DNA of 49,964 bases from Acinetobacter pecorum (GTDB lineage Bacteria; Pseudomonadota; Gammaproteobacteria; Pseudomonadales; Moraxellaceae), in contig NZ_JACSPT010000022.1 in the NCBI RefSeq assembly GCF_014837015.1, positions 1-49,964 on the forward strand. Reading direction: 5' to 3'. The translations under genes were made by a program, and so were the position numbers. Positions 36,705 through 45,876 of the stretch are shown here, one piece after another (within the stretch, counting starts at the first letter, position 1; every line of letters begins with the position of its first letter). A model generated the notes under the pieces. That model saw only the letters and a list, made by a program, of their open reading frames with translations, did no database searches and was not told the DNA's origin.

Positions 36705-37709
36705 ATGAAAAAGGGATATTTAATTTTGTCTGCGCTGGGTCTGTTGGTGTCGACTTCGAGTCAAGCCAGCGTGAATGTCTGTGTTTTCGATTTGCTGGGA
36801 AAATCGGGTGAGTCCTATAAGTTACTGGAGGAATGGGCACTGGCAGCAAAAAGCTGGGGGACGCAGGTCCAGTTGAGCGCCTATCAGGATGAAGCCAAGG
36901 TAGATCAGGATGTCAAAGCTGGAAAGTGTGATGCTTTTTATATGACCTCCATGCGCTCCCGGGCCTATAACAAATTTGCTGGATCAATTGATGCGATTGG
37001 TGGCGTGCCGAATAATGACATTGCCATGAAAGCTATCAGTTATGTACTGGATAAACGCAACAGCAAACGCCTGATGACCCAAATTGGCAAGGAAAAATTT
37101 GAAGTCGCAGGTATCGGCCAGATTGGTCCGGCTTATATTTTTGTTCGTGATCGCGGACTGAATAAACTGGAACAGGTCAAAGGCAAGAAATTTGCCGTAT
37201 TGCATTATGACTATGCACAAAAGATCATGGTGAACCGGATTGAAGCGGTACCGGTAATGTCGGAAATTTCCAATTTTATCCGTAAGTTCAATCAGGGTGA
37301 AGTCGATATTGTGGCTGCACCGGCCTATGCTTTTAAACCGCTGGAGCTAGAAAAAGGCTTAGGTTCTAGAGGTGCCATGATCAATTTTCCGGTAGTGAAT
37401 GTCACTGCAGACCTGATTATTCGACCAGATAAGTTCCCAGCAAGCTTTGCAGCGCAATCCCGAAGCTGGTTTGTCAGACAGTTACCGCGCAGCTTTGCCA
37501 TGGTCAAGCGCATGGAAGCTGAAATTCCAAGCAAATATATTCTGAATCTCAGCCGTGAAGACCGTGTGGCTTATCAAAAGATTTTGCGTGAGGGCCGAAT
37601 CGATTTAACCAAGCAGGGGATTTATGATTCAGGCATGATGACTGTGTTGAAGCGTGCGCGTTGTACGGTAGAAAGAACCAATTTTGAGTGTTCAATTAGT
37701 GGTGAATAA
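36705..37709 (+). CDS. AdeT-like putative solute-binding protein, copy 1
   Basis: The first of three tandem paralogues (334 residues). A signal peptide (1-21, ending SQAS) sends it to the periplasm. The mature part starts VNVCVFDLLGKSGESYKLLEEWALAAKSWG, followed by KAGKCDAFYMTSMRSRAYNKFAGSIDAIGG and the two-lobe layout of TRAP/ABC-type solute-binding proteins. Four cysteines (C26, the one in GKCD, and two in the C-terminal RARCTVERTNFECS) could make two disulfides. Homologues were named AdeT and described as RND-type pumps, but the sequence has no membrane helices after the signal peptide. The ligand is unknown; no permease gene is adjacent. Confidence 0.85.
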   Translation: MKKGYLILSALGLLVSTSSQASVNVCVFDLLGKSGESYKLLEEWALAAKSWGTQVQLSAYQDEAKVDQDVKAGKCDAFYMTSMRSRAYNKFAGSIDAIGGVPNNDIAMKAISYVLDKRNSKRLMTQIGKEKFEVAGIGQIGPAYIFVRDRGLNKLEQVKGKKFAVLHYDYAQKIMVNRIEAVPVMSEISNFIRKFNQGEVDIVAAPAYAFKPLELEKGLGSRGAMINFPVVNVTADLIIRPDKFPASFAAQSRSWFVRQLPRSFAMVKRMEAEIPSKYILNLSREDRVAYQKILREGRIDLTKQGIYDSGMMTVLKRARCTVERTNFECSISGE

Positions 37710-37963
37710 AACTGTAATCATGTATATCTTTGTAACTATGATGAGCTAAATGTAATTATAAGCAAGCAGTATTTAAATTTAAATTACTGATAATTAACAA
37801 TATATTTAAAAGTGGCTTGGGCAGCTTAAATGAATTTATCTTTAGAGGCCAAAATGCGGCTTTTGAATGGAGTAAATGCTCTATTTTTTTTAATTAAACT
37901 TGCTTAATATTTGTTCCGTGTACGGACACTCAGCAAATAACAAGATTTCAAAGGATCACTACA

Positions 37964-38974
37964 ATGAAAAAAACACTCTTATCATTGGCTGCATTTTCTG
38001 CATTTGGTTTTGCAAGTGTGGCACATGCAGAAAAAGTCGATATCTGTGTGTTTGACTTACTGGGTAAATCCGGTGAGTCTTTCCAGATGGCGCAAGAATG
38101 GGCACTGGCTGCAAAAGGCTGGGGCGCAGACATCAATCTGATTGCGCGTCAGGATGAAGCGGTTGCTGACAATGACTTTAAGGCAGGCAAATGTGATGGC
38201 GTATTTATGACTGCCATGCGTGCCCGTCAATATAACAAGTTTGCCGGTTCCATCGATGCCTTGGGTGGTGCACCGAATAATGCCATCGCCCAGCGTGCCA
38301 TCAGTTTTGCCTTGGATAAACGTAATGCAGGCAAAATGGTGACCAATATGGGCGGCAAAAAATATGAAATCGCCGGTATTTCTCCGCTGGGTTCGGCATT
38401 TATTTTTGTTCGTGATAAAAATATCAATTCGATTGAAAAAGCCGCAGGTAAAAAATTCGCAGTACTTGGCTACGACGATGCCCAGAAAATCATGGTACAG
38501 CGTGTCGGTGCGCAGGCAGTAATTTCCGATGTTTCCAACTTTGTGGCCAAATTTAATAATGGTCAGGTAGATATGGTCGGTGCACCTGCCTATGCTTATA
38601 AGCCGCTGGAAATCTACAAGGGCTTGGGTAATAACGGCGCGATGTTTAATTTCCCGGTGCTGCATGTGACTTCTGATTTTGTGATCCGTCCGGAAAAATT
38701 CCCGGCAGGTTTTGGGCAAAAATCGCGTGACTGGTTTATCAAAAACCTGCCAAAGAGCATGGGAATGATCAGCCGTCTGGAAGCAGGTATTCCGTCAAAG
38801 TATAAAATGAATCTGAGTGCTGAAGATAAAACCAAGTATCAGAAAATGTTACGTGATGGCCGGATGGATATGACCAAACGCGGAATCTATGATGCTAGCA
38901 TGATGTCGGTATTAAAACGTGCGCGCTGTTCTGTCGATAAAGCCAACTTTGAATGTTCACTTTCTGGCGAATAA
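37964..38974 (+). CDS. AdeT-like putative solute-binding protein, copy 2
   Basis: The second paralogue (336 residues) has a signal peptide of about 22 residues ending AHAE. It is closely similar to copy 1 throughout and shares its cysteines (C28, C77, C322, C331). AAAGGATC precedes ATG 37964 at normal spacing. The 254-base gap from copy 1 has no clear terminator but does hold an imperfect palindrome TCCGTGTACGGA at 37915-37926, so it may have its own promoter. A strong terminator separates it from copy 3. Among the three it seems closest to what I remember of the A. baumannii AdeT sequences. Confidence 0.87.
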   Translation: MKKTLLSLAAFSAFGFASVAHAEKVDICVFDLLGKSGESFQMAQEWALAAKGWGADINLIARQDEAVADNDFKAGKCDGVFMTAMRARQYNKFAGSIDALGGAPNNAIAQRAISFALDKRNAGKMVTNMGGKKYEIAGISPLGSAFIFVRDKNINSIEKAAGKKFAVLGYDDAQKIMVQRVGAQAVISDVSNFVAKFNNGQVDMVGAPAYAYKPLEIYKGLGNNGAMFNFPVLHVTSDFVIRPEKFPAGFGQKSRDWFIKNLPKSMGMISRLEAGIPSKYKMNLSAEDKTKYQKMLRDGRMDMTKRGIYDASMMSVLKRARCSVDKANFECSLSGE

Positions 38975-38988
38975 TTTGATTTTTAAAG

Positions 38989-39019
38989 AAAAAAGCTTAG
39001 AGTCATCTAAGCTTTTTTT
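38989..39019 (+). terminator. Terminator between AdeT-like copies 2 and 3
   Basis: AAAAAAGCTTAGA and TCTAAGCTTTTTTT form a perfect stem around GTCA, so copy 3 is transcribed separately. Confidence 0.9.
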
Positions 39020-39111
39020 ATGGATGCCTCGGTCAGATCTGCCATTGTGCAGCGAATAAAATAGCTTAAGCTTGATCTAAATATTAAATTCACATGTTTT
39101 ATATAAAAAAC

Positions 39112-39125
39112 AGTCACATGTGACT
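39112..39125. promoter_or_regulatory. Perfect palindrome upstream of AdeT-like copy 3
   Basis: AGTCACATGTGACT is a perfect 14-base palindrome. It lies just downstream of TATATAAA (about 39100-39108), a possible -10 region, and 40 bases before the start codon. Its position fits an operator. The regulator is unknown. Confidence 0.55.
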
Positions 39126-39164
39126 AAAACTGCAATAACAAAAACAAGCAATAAGGAAATGAGG

Positions 39165-40175
39165 ATGATGCATAGAGGATGGAAAGCACTGGCATTGGCT
39201 ACGGCGACACTGGCTGTTTCAGGTCTGGCCCAAGCCAAACAGGTGATTTGCGTATTTGATCTGGTCGGTAAAAACGGTGATGTCTATAGTGTGATGAAAG
39301 ACTATCAGTTGGCGGCCAAAAACTGGGGTGCAGATGTCGAACTGCGAGTAAATACCAATGAAGCCGTAGTTGCAGAAGATTTTAAAGCTGGAAAATGTGA
39401 CGGGATCAGTGTGACCGGTATGCGTGGCCGTCAATTTAACAAGTTCACCGGTTCTCTGGATGCAATCGGGGCTATCACTGATCTGAATCTGGCGGTTAAA
39501 GTCATGCAGGGCCTGGCCAGTCCCACCTTCGCCAAACAAATGCTGCAAGGTAAATATGAAATTGTCGGCGTGATTCCGGTGGGGGATGCTTATCTGCTGG
39601 TGAATGACCGCAGTATCAATACTGTTGCCAAAGCAGCCGGCAAGAAAATTGCGGTACTGAGCCATGACGAAGCACAAAAAATCATGGTACAGCAGGTCGG
39701 TGCACAAGCGGTGAGTGCCGAAATCAGCAATTTTGCCAGTATGTTTAACAATGGTCAGGTGGATATTATCGGTGCACCAGCTGCAGCATTTAAGCCTTTA
39801 GAATTACATAAGGGGTTAGGTAGTAAAGGTGCGATTGTGAATTATCCGGTGTTGCAGGTTACCGGTAATATTATTATCCGTCCCGATAAATTCCCGGCCG
39901 GATACGGACAAAAATCACGTGAATGGGTTAAGAGCCAGTTACCGCGTGCCTTTGGTATTTTGGGGAAAATGAAATCAGATATTCCATCAAAATACTGGAT
40001 GGATATTCCTGCGGCAGATAAACCGGGTTATCAAAAAATGATGCGGGATTCCCGAATTGACCTGACTAAACGCGGCGTTTATGACAAACGTATGATGAAA
40101 CTGCTGTGGCAATTCCGTTGCAAACAGAATCCGACAAATTTTGAATGTGCCTTACAGGATGAGAACTACAAATAA
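39165..40175 (+). CDS. AdeT-like putative solute-binding protein, copy 3
   Basis: The third paralogue is 336 residues when started at ATG 39165, which has AAGGA seven bases upstream and opens a clean signal peptide (MMHRGWKALALATATLAVSGLAQA). It is the most diverged: it reads VICVFDLVGKNGDVYSVMKDYQLAAKNWG where the others have DLLGKSGES, and ISVTGMRGRQFNKFTGSLDAIG later. Cysteines at the N-terminus, in GKCD and in the C-terminal FRCKQNPTNFECALQ are retained. It has its own promoter region with a palindrome. The differing pocket-side residues hint at a different ligand. Confidence 0.85.
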   Translation: MMHRGWKALALATATLAVSGLAQAKQVICVFDLVGKNGDVYSVMKDYQLAAKNWGADVELRVNTNEAVVAEDFKAGKCDGISVTGMRGRQFNKFTGSLDAIGAITDLNLAVKVMQGLASPTFAKQMLQGKYEIVGVIPVGDAYLLVNDRSINTVAKAAGKKIAVLSHDEAQKIMVQQVGAQAVSAEISNFASMFNNGQVDIIGAPAAAFKPLELHKGLGSKGAIVNYPVLQVTGNIIIRPDKFPAGYGQKSREWVKSQLPRAFGILGKMKSDIPSKYWMDIPAADKPGYQKMMRDSRIDLTKRGVYDKRMMKLLWQFRCKQNPTNFECALQDENYK

Positions 40176-40296
40176 TCCTGATAAAATTACTCTGATTTGA
40201 CTTTTAATCTGTAGAGACTGACCATATATTGAGTGTGTTATACTTAAATATGGTCTTTTCTTTCTAAAGACATTCCATTCAACAGAGGAATCCGCC

Positions 40297-40632
40297 ATGA
40301 ATGCCCAAGCGCTTGTGCTCACCGACAATGCCGCAAATAAAGTACGCCAGTTGCGTGACAGTGAAGGTAACCAAGACTTAATGCTCCGTGTTTATGTCAC
40401 CGGTGGCGGCTGTTCAGGTTTCTCTTATGGCTTTAACTTTGCAGAAAGCCAGAATGAAGATGATGCAGAATTTGCCAATGGTGATGTTAAAGTCCTGGTC
40501 GATTCACTGAGTTATCAGTATCTGGTCGGTTCAGTTGTGGATTATTTAGAAGGTCTGGAAGGTTCACGTTTCGTAGTACAAAACCCGAATGCTACTACCA
40601 CCTGTGGTTGTGGATCTTCATTCTCGATCTAA
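40297..40632 (+). CDS. erpA: Iron-sulfur cluster insertion protein ErpA
   Basis: ErpA is an A-type carrier that hands Fe-S clusters to target proteins. The 111-residue sequence has the three conserved cysteines: Cys39 in [10 protein letters not shown] and Cys103 and Cys105 in [11 protein letters not shown]. Its N-terminus [12 protein letters not shown] is typical. AGAGGAATCC stands upstream of ATG 40297. It is a single-gene unit with a strong terminator. Confidence 0.96.
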   Translation: MNAQALVLTDNAANKVRQLRDSEGNQDLMLRVYVTGGGCSGFSYGFNFAESQNEDDAEFANGDVKVLVDSLSYQYLVGSVVDYLEGLEGSRFVVQNPNATTTCGCGSSFSI

Positions 40633-40642
40633 ATCCATGCAC

Positions 40643-40673
40643 AAAAAAAAGTCCTCTTAATGAGGACTTTTTT
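40643..40673. terminator. Bidirectional terminator after erpA
   Basis: AAAAAAAGTCCTC and GAGGACTTTTTT pair around TTAAT between erpA and the convergent small gene. Confidence 0.9.
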
Positions 40674-40688
40674 ATATCTGGATAAAGT

Positions 40689-41054
40689 TTAGCTATCCAG
40701 TTTAACCGCTTCAAGCAGGTCAAAGATTACGGTAGTAACATCCTGACTCAACTCGCGGTTATTAAAAATTTCATAGGCGCTAATGGTAATGTCGGTATCG
40801 CTTGGTAACAGACGCTGTTCTTCTTCAATCAGGTCATTGATCGGTAATAAAGTCTGTTTGATTGCCAGATGCAGAATATCTTTGTATTCCAGATTTTCAT
40901 CGTCGAGTTCAATCAGTTGTTCATTGAAATAAGGCAATAAAATCGAATGAAGATAGGGTTGGATGTCCTCGATATCAAAGATTTCGATATCACGGGTTTC
41001 ATCAATCGTACTAATGTGGTCATTTACTTCAATTAAAATATGGTAGTAACTCAC
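40689..41054 (-). CDS. Acidic protein of unknown function (121 aa)
   Basis: I do not recognise a family. The protein is strongly acidic and Ile/Leu-rich (EVNDHISTIDETRDIEIFDIEDIQPYL; ELDDENLEYKDIL), soluble and without a signal peptide, with an alternating strand/helix character. Translation most likely starts at GTG 41052-41054, because GGAG stands six bases upstream; the open frame extends nine codons further to a TTG that has no such site. It is convergent with erpA and shares its terminator. Confidence 0.7.
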   Translation of the reverse strand: MSYYHILIEVNDHISTIDETRDIEIFDIEDIQPYLHSILLPYFNEQLIELDDENLEYKDILHLAIKQTLLPINDLIEEEQRLLPSDTDITISAYEIFNNRELSQDVTTVIFDLLEAVKLDS

Positions 41055-41171
41055 ACGAATCTCCAAAGATGGCCTGAACAATGTAGCCGTTCACAATAAC
41101 ATGAAATCAGAATGGAGTCTTTTTTATAATACTTATACACTTAAATTAACTAGGGGATTCAGACTAATTAA

Positions 41172-42080
41172 CTAACGGTTATATAGCAGGGTTTTATCTG
41201 CAGGGCGTAGCTGGAAGTGTTGCAGATTCTGTTTGCCCAGTACAGGATACATCAGCGCTTCGGGGTCATTATGGTGATACAGCCCCAAGGCATGTCCGAG
41301 TTCATGTGCCAGAGTTAGGCGGAGGTCATCTTTTGCATCAAACTGATAAACCTGAATTTGATCACCCATAAAAACACCCTTATGAAATTCGCGGGCAGGA
41401 AAACGCTGTTGAGCCTGAATGATATTCTGCTGATGGTTCTGGAGGCCATGCTGATGCATGGAAACATTCATATTAAAGGAACTTTGCTGTTCCTGCAGGT
41501 ACTGAAGTTCCCGTTGAAAAGTTGCCGATTTACGCTGTAAAGCCAAGACTTCATATTCAATCTGTTCGCGTTCATATGCGGATAAATCTGACTGCTGACG
41601 GCGGTGCTGTAAGGCTTGAAATTCACTATTGATCTGGTTTTTTTGCTGAATGAGGCGTTGCTGCTGACTTTCCAGATGTTGATAGGAGGCTTGCAGATTT
41701 TTGACCTGACGCTGATACCTGGCATCATCTGCCAGTAACTGTTTTTCAATTTTCTTTAAGGCATTGTAGTCTTGCTGGCGTTGATCATAGATCAGGCGAA
41801 TACTTAGTCTGGCATTTTCATCATATACCAGCAGATCATCACGATTTGTACCCTGATGCCAGATCTCGACTGCTTCCTTGCTCAGCTGAATGACCTGATC
41901 TTTACTCATTCCAAAGCCTGAATCGACCTGATCAATGCGAAAACGTAAGCGGGTGTCGAAAGGATGCGTCAAGCGATCAGCCAGTGAGTTATAGCGCAGT
42001 TGTGGATGGGTTTTGGTCTGCATATGTAGATAGGCAGACACGATCAATCCCATAATGAACAGGCAGAGCAAGAGACGCAT
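41172..42080 (-). CDS. Matrixin-type zinc metalloprotease with a coiled-coil insert
   Basis: The metzincin zinc motif HExxHxxGxxH is complete at 259-269 (HELGHALGLYH), and the Met-turn is at Met277 (EALMYPVL). The N-terminal 19 residues form a signal anchor or signal peptide. The N-terminal part (about 41-98: RLRFRIDQVDSGFGMSKDQV...AVEIWHQGTN...LSIRLIYD) is the first strand-helix half of the matrixin fold. A long Gln/Arg-rich coiled coil (about 100-225) is inserted before the zinc-binding helix. It therefore acts in the periplasm or outside. The target is unknown. It is followed by no clear terminator before the neighbouring gene. Confidence 0.85.
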   Translation of the reverse strand: MRLLLCLFIMGLIVSAYLHMQTKTHPQLRYNSLADRLTHPFDTRLRFRIDQVDSGFGMSKDQVIQLSKEAVEIWHQGTNRDDLLVYDENARLSIRLIYDQRQQDYNALKKIEKQLLADDARYQRQVKNLQASYQHLESQQQRLIQQKNQINSEFQALQHRRQQSDLSAYEREQIEYEVLALQRKSATFQRELQYLQEQQSSFNMNVSMHQHGLQNHQQNIIQAQQRFPAREFHKGVFMGDQIQVYQFDAKDDLRLTLAHELGHALGLYHHNDPEALMYPVLGKQNLQHFQLRPADKTLLYNR

Positions 42081-42140
42081 ATTTTTATTTAAATGTTTAT
42101 TTTTTAAAAATATAACTTAATTTTAATACTTTTCCCATGC

Positions 42141-42980
42141 CTATTTGCTTTGCTGCTCCGCTTTTGGGTAAAGCCCTAATTCGCCTAGAGCCTGCTGTAG
42201 AATTTCAAGGCGAATGGCTGGATTCATATTGGTTTGCATTTGCATATTCAGGGAAAATGCCACGATTTCCCCCTGAGGGGTTTCGACCCACCCGGTCAGC
42301 CAGCCGACTTGCGGTTCTACATCCATGCCCCAACCGGATTTAGCATACAGGCGATAAGCTTGCCGTTCCTGTAAAAGTAACATGGCTTTAACTTGCTGCT
42401 GGACTTGAGGATCAAAGGCAAGTTCTCCTCGAGCAAGAGCAGAGACAAATTCGACTTCCTGTTTCGGACTAATTTTTAGAGGCCCGACCAGCCAGAAGTT
42501 ATCGACCTGCTGCCCAATCTGCTGATTGCCGAACCGGATGCGTTGCACTTCCTGCTGCATCAATTCCAGACCGATACGGCGTGCCAGTTCCTGATAGACC
42601 GGTACCGCAGAAGCTTGCATGGCCTCGCCGAGCGTCATATCTTTTTCCCAGGTGGCAAAACTGCGTTTCTTGCCATCCCATTTAAAGATTTCATTGGCTG
42701 TGGCTTTGCCATGTTGCAAGCCAATCAGGGCATTCACTATTTTAAAGGTTGAAGCAGGAACATATTCGGTATCTGCTCGGCTCAAATCATTGCCATAGAC
42801 CTGTAACTGTTGACCACGCTGAATCACTAGAACGCCAGAGCTTTGTGCTTGATCAAATAAGCTGGCGATGGCTTGGGTGGATTGAGTCAAAGTGCTTTGA
42901 GATGGGGAAGATGAAACGGGCAGGCTACATGCTGTCAGGCCCAAGCAACTCAGTAAAGGCAGCAAAATCAGAATTTTCAT
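42141..42980 (-). CDS. blaOXA: Class D beta-lactamase, OXA-134-like
   Basis: The 279-residue enzyme hydrolyses beta-lactams through an active-site serine. Visible motifs are Ser77-Thr-Phe-Lys80, Ser124-Ala-Val126, Phe150-Gly-Asn152, Trp163 in [10 protein letters not shown], and Lys214-Ser-Gly216. The signal peptide contains a lipobox-like LTAC18, so it may be lipid-anchored in the periplasm. Its text, such as [20 protein letters not shown], resembles the intrinsic OXA-134 group of A. lwoffii-like species, whose members hydrolyse carbapenems weakly; exact allele and activity cannot be told here. No insertion sequence or integron flanks it, so it looks like a resident gene. Confidence 0.93.
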   Translation of the reverse strand: MKILILLPLLSCLGLTACSLPVSSSPSQSTLTQSTQAIASLFDQAQSSGVLVIQRGQQLQVYGNDLSRADTEYVPASTFKIVNALIGLQHGKATANEIFKWDGKKRSFATWEKDMTLGEAMQASAVPVYQELARRIGLELMQQEVQRIRFGNQQIGQQVDNFWLVGPLKISPKQEVEFVSALARGELAFDPQVQQQVKAMLLLQERQAYRLYAKSGWGMDVEPQVGWLTGWVETPQGEIVAFSLNMQMQTNMNPAIRLEILQQALGELGLYPKAEQQSK

Positions 42981-43081
42981 GGGTTCAAGGTATTTTAATG
43001 ATTGATTTAACTTAAACAGCTTTTCCTGAAAATACGATCAAATTTTAGTAATTTTTATTTTATTCCCTCAATTCGAGACAT

Positions 43082-43109
43082 AAAAAACCGCGCTTTCGCG
43101 CGGTTTTTT
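43082..43109 (-). terminator. Intrinsic terminator of dnaK
   Basis: AAAAAACCGCG and CGCGGTTTTTT form a perfect GC-rich stem just beyond the dnaK stop codon. Confidence 0.9.
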
Positions 43110-43125
43110 CAGTTAAAGCGACAAA

Positions 43126-45066
43126 TTATTTTTTGTCATCTTTCACTTCAGTGAACTCAGCATCTACAACGCCGTCATCCGCTTTTTGAGCTTGGCCTTC
43201 GCCACCTTGGAATGCATTCGGGTCGAAACCTTGTGCACCGCCTTGGCCTTGTGCTGCTTCATATGCACGTTGTGTGATCGGCATGATGATGTTTTGCAAT
43301 GCTTCAGTTTTAGACTTAATCACTTCAGCGTCATTTTCTTTAGTTGAAGCTTCAAGTTCAGAAACCGCAGTTTCAACCGCAGTTTTCTCGTCCGCAGTCA
43401 CTTGTTCACCAAGATCTTTCACTGCTTTTTGAGCAGAAGCAATTAATGCATCAGCTTCGTTACGTGCTTTTGCAAGCTCTTCAAACTTACGGTCTTCTTC
43501 AGCATTCGCTTCAGCATCTTTGATCATCGCTTCAATTTCAGCATCACTCAAACCGGAGTTTGCTTTAATTTGAATAGATTGCTCTTTACCTGTGCTCTTA
43601 TCTTTCGCAGATACTTTCAAGATACCATCAGCATTGATGTCGAACGATACTTCAATTTGTGGCACACCACGTGGAGCCGGTGGAATATCGCCTAATTGGA
43701 AGTTACCCAACAATTTGTTTTGTTGAGCCATTTTACGTTCACCTTGGTAAACCGAAATGTCTACTGCAGGCTGGTTGTCAGCAGCTGTAGAGAACACTTG
43801 TGATTTTTTCGCCGGAATTGTAGTGTTTTTCTCGATAATTGGAGTTAACACACCACCCATTGTTTCAATACCAAGAGTCAATGGAGTTACGTCAAGAAGA
43901 AGTACGTCAGTTTTATCACCAGACAATACTGCACCTTGAATTGCTGCACCAATCGCTACTGCTTCGTCAGGGTTTACGTCTTTACGTGGCTCTTTACCAA
44001 AGAATTCCTGAACTTTTTGTTGTACCAGTGGCATACGTGATTGACCACCGACCAAAATCACATCAGAAATATCAGAAGTCGAAAGACCTGCATCTTTAAG
44101 TGCAGTCTTACATGGTTCAATCGTACGTGCTACCAGATCAGCCACCAAACCTTCAAGTTTTGCACGGGTAACGTTAATCACCAAATGTTTAGGACCAGTT
44201 GCATCCGCGGTAATGTATGGAAGGTTGATTTCAGTTGCATTAGAAGATGAAAGTTCGATCTTCGCTTTCTCAGCAGCTTCTTTCAAACGTTGTAACGCTA
44301 AAGGATCTTGCTTCAAGTTGAAGTTCTGTTCTTTCTTGAACTCTTCAACCAGGTACTCGATTAACGCGTTATCGAAGTCTTCACCACCCAGGAATGTATC
44401 ACCGTTGGTAGATAACACTTCAATTTGCTGGTCGCCATCAAGGTCTGCAATTTCAATGATTGATACGTCAAAAGTACCACCACCCAAGTCGTAAACTGCG
44501 ATTTTACGATCGCCTTCTTTCTTGTCCATACCGAACGCAAGTGCCGCAGCAGTTGGTTCGTTGATGATACGTTTAACTTCTAGACCAGCAATTCGGCCTG
44601 CATCTTTGGTAGCCTGACGCTGTGCATCGTTGAAGTAAGCAGGGACAGTAATGACTGCTTCAGTCACTGTCTCGCCCAGGTAATCTTCAGCAGTTTTCTT
44701 CATCTTTTTCAAGATTTCAGCAGAAACCTGTTGTGGCGCAAGTTTTTTGTCGTTGACCTCAACCCAGGCATCACCATTATCCGCTTTGATGATCTTATAA
44801 GGTACCAGACCGATATCTTTTTGTACCGCTTGGTCTTCATAACGACGACCGATCAAACGTTTGATCGCGAATAGTGTATTTTTCGGATTAGTTACTGCCT
44901 GACGCTTTGCAGATTGACCCACAAGAATCTCGCCATCTTTATAGGCAATAATAGATGGCGTAGTACGTGTGCCTTCAGCATTTTCGATTACTTTAACTTT
45001 GTCGCCTTCAAGTACTGCAACACATGAGTTGGTAGTACCTAAGTCAATACCAATAATTTTAGCCAT
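43126..45066 (-). CDS. dnaK: Chaperone DnaK (Hsp70)
   Basis: DnaK binds and releases unfolded proteins in an ATP cycle driven by DnaJ and GrpE. The sequence has [14 protein letters not shown], the phosphate-binding [26 protein letters not shown], the interdomain linker [16 protein letters not shown] and the acidic C-terminal [15 protein letters not shown]. Length is 646 residues. It follows grpE after 119 bases that contain a sigma-32-like promoter, so it can be heat-induced independently. dnaJ is not next to it here. Confidence 0.99.
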   Translation of the reverse strand: MAKIIGIDLGTTNSCVAVLEGDKVKVIENAEGTRTTPSIIAYKDGEILVGQSAKRQAVTNPKNTLFAIKRLIGRRYEDQAVQKDIGLVPYKIIKADNGDAWVEVNDKKLAPQQVSAEILKKMKKTAEDYLGETVTEAVITVPAYFNDAQRQATKDAGRIAGLEVKRIINEPTAAALAFGMDKKEGDRKIAVYDLGGGTFDVSIIEIADLDGDQQIEVLSTNGDTFLGGEDFDNALIEYLVEEFKKEQNFNLKQDPLALQRLKEAAEKAKIELSSSNATEINLPYITADATGPKHLVINVTRAKLEGLVADLVARTIEPCKTALKDAGLSTSDISDVILVGGQSRMPLVQQKVQEFFGKEPRKDVNPDEAVAIGAAIQGAVLSGDKTDVLLLDVTPLTLGIETMGGVLTPIIEKNTTIPAKKSQVFSTAADNQPAVDISVYQGERKMAQQNKLLGNFQLGDIPPAPRGVPQIEVSFDINADGILKVSAKDKSTGKEQSIQIKANSGLSDAEIEAMIKDAEANAEEDRKFEELAKARNEADALIASAQKAVKDLGEQVTADEKTAVETAVSELEASTKENDAEVIKSKTEALQNIIMPITQRAYEAAQGQGGAQGFDPNAFQGGEGQAQKADDGVVDAEFTEVKDDKK

Positions 45067-45112
45067 TTGGATGTTTCCTCAAAAATTTTCTTGTGATTTC
45101 CACTTGTTATCT

Positions 45113-45141
45113 GATATGAGAGTCATTCATTTTTTTTCAAG
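45113..45141 (-). promoter_or_regulatory. Sigma-32-like promoter of dnaK
   Basis: On the minus strand CTTGAAA (45141 to 45135) is followed after 14 bases by CTCATATC (45120 to 45113). This matches the heat-shock consensus CTTGAAA - 11 to 16 bases - CCCCATNT well. Confidence 0.65.
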
Positions 45142-45185
45142 TAACATTTTTGAAAAAAATGTACAAACTCCCTAATTTATTCAGC

Positions 45186-45734
45186 TTAAGCGCCAACCAT
45201 CACCATTGCAGGACGCAATAAGCGACTGTTTAACGTATAGCCTTTCTGCAAAACACTACCAATTTCATTGGCCTTAGCATTTGCATCGATGCCTACGGCC
45301 TGATGAAGCTCAGCATTAAATCCGTTACTGGTATCTACAACCACAACACCAAATTTTTCCAGTGTAGTGAGTAATGATTTCAAGGTAAGTTTGACGCCCT
45401 CAAGCAAAGGAGATTCTTCTTCATTCGCAGCATTAATTGCGCGCTCAAGATTATCAACCGTATCCAAAAGCTCTTTGGCGAATTTTTCTAATACTGTATC
45501 TTTATGTTTTTCAGATTCACGCTGAATACGTTCCACGCTTTTCTGTGCTTCATAGACTGCATTGGCCGTACGTGCTTTCTCTAGCTTTAAGTCACCTTCA
45601 AGCTGCGCAATCTGTTCTTGTAAAGACTCAACAGAAACTTCTGCCTGCTCGGATTCAGCTTGAGTTTGCGCTATATCTTTTTCCGCTTGCTCTTGCTCAA
45701 ATTCTTGAGCTTGCTCATTTTGCTCAGTCGCCAT
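45186..45734 (-). CDS. grpE: Nucleotide exchange factor GrpE
   Basis: GrpE releases ADP from DnaK. The N-terminal half is a Gln/Glu-rich coiled coil ([21 protein letters not shown]). The central [25 protein letters not shown] and the C-terminal beta part ending [17 protein letters not shown] are family hallmarks. ATG at 45732-45734 has GGAG seven bases upstream and gives 182 residues; a longer version starting at ATG 45765-45767 is possible. It is upstream of dnaK and shares its direction and heat-shock control. Confidence 0.96.
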   Translation of the reverse strand: MATEQNEQAQEFEQEQAEKDIAQTQAESEQAEVSVESLQEQIAQLEGDLKLEKARTANAVYEAQKSVERIQRESEKHKDTVLEKFAKELLDTVDNLERAINAANEEESPLLEGVKLTLKSLLTTLEKFGVVVVDTSNGFNAELHQAVGIDANAKANEIGSVLQKGYTLNSRLLRPAMVMVGA

Positions 45735-45848
45735 TGATTTACTCCGTTTGAATGGGTTCTTAAACATGTACAGTCTACAGTCCTTGGCCCTTAGTGTTCA
45801 TCGTATTAAGATGGAACTGCCAAGGTTGAAATAGTCAATTACCTTAAG

Positions 45849-45876
45849 AAATCGGGGCAGGGTATAAAAATTCAAG
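45849..45876 (-). promoter_or_regulatory. Sigma-32-like promoter of grpE
   Basis: On the minus strand CTTGAAT (45876 to 45870) is followed after 12 bases by CCCCGATTT (45857 to 45849), close to the heat-shock promoter consensus. It lies about 115 bases before the grpE start. Confidence 0.6.

Noticed and set aside
38057..38719. Minus-strand frame of 220 codons opposite AdeT-like copy 2
   Set aside because: A shadow of the conserved gene; similar antisense frames occur opposite copy 3 because the paralogues share composition.
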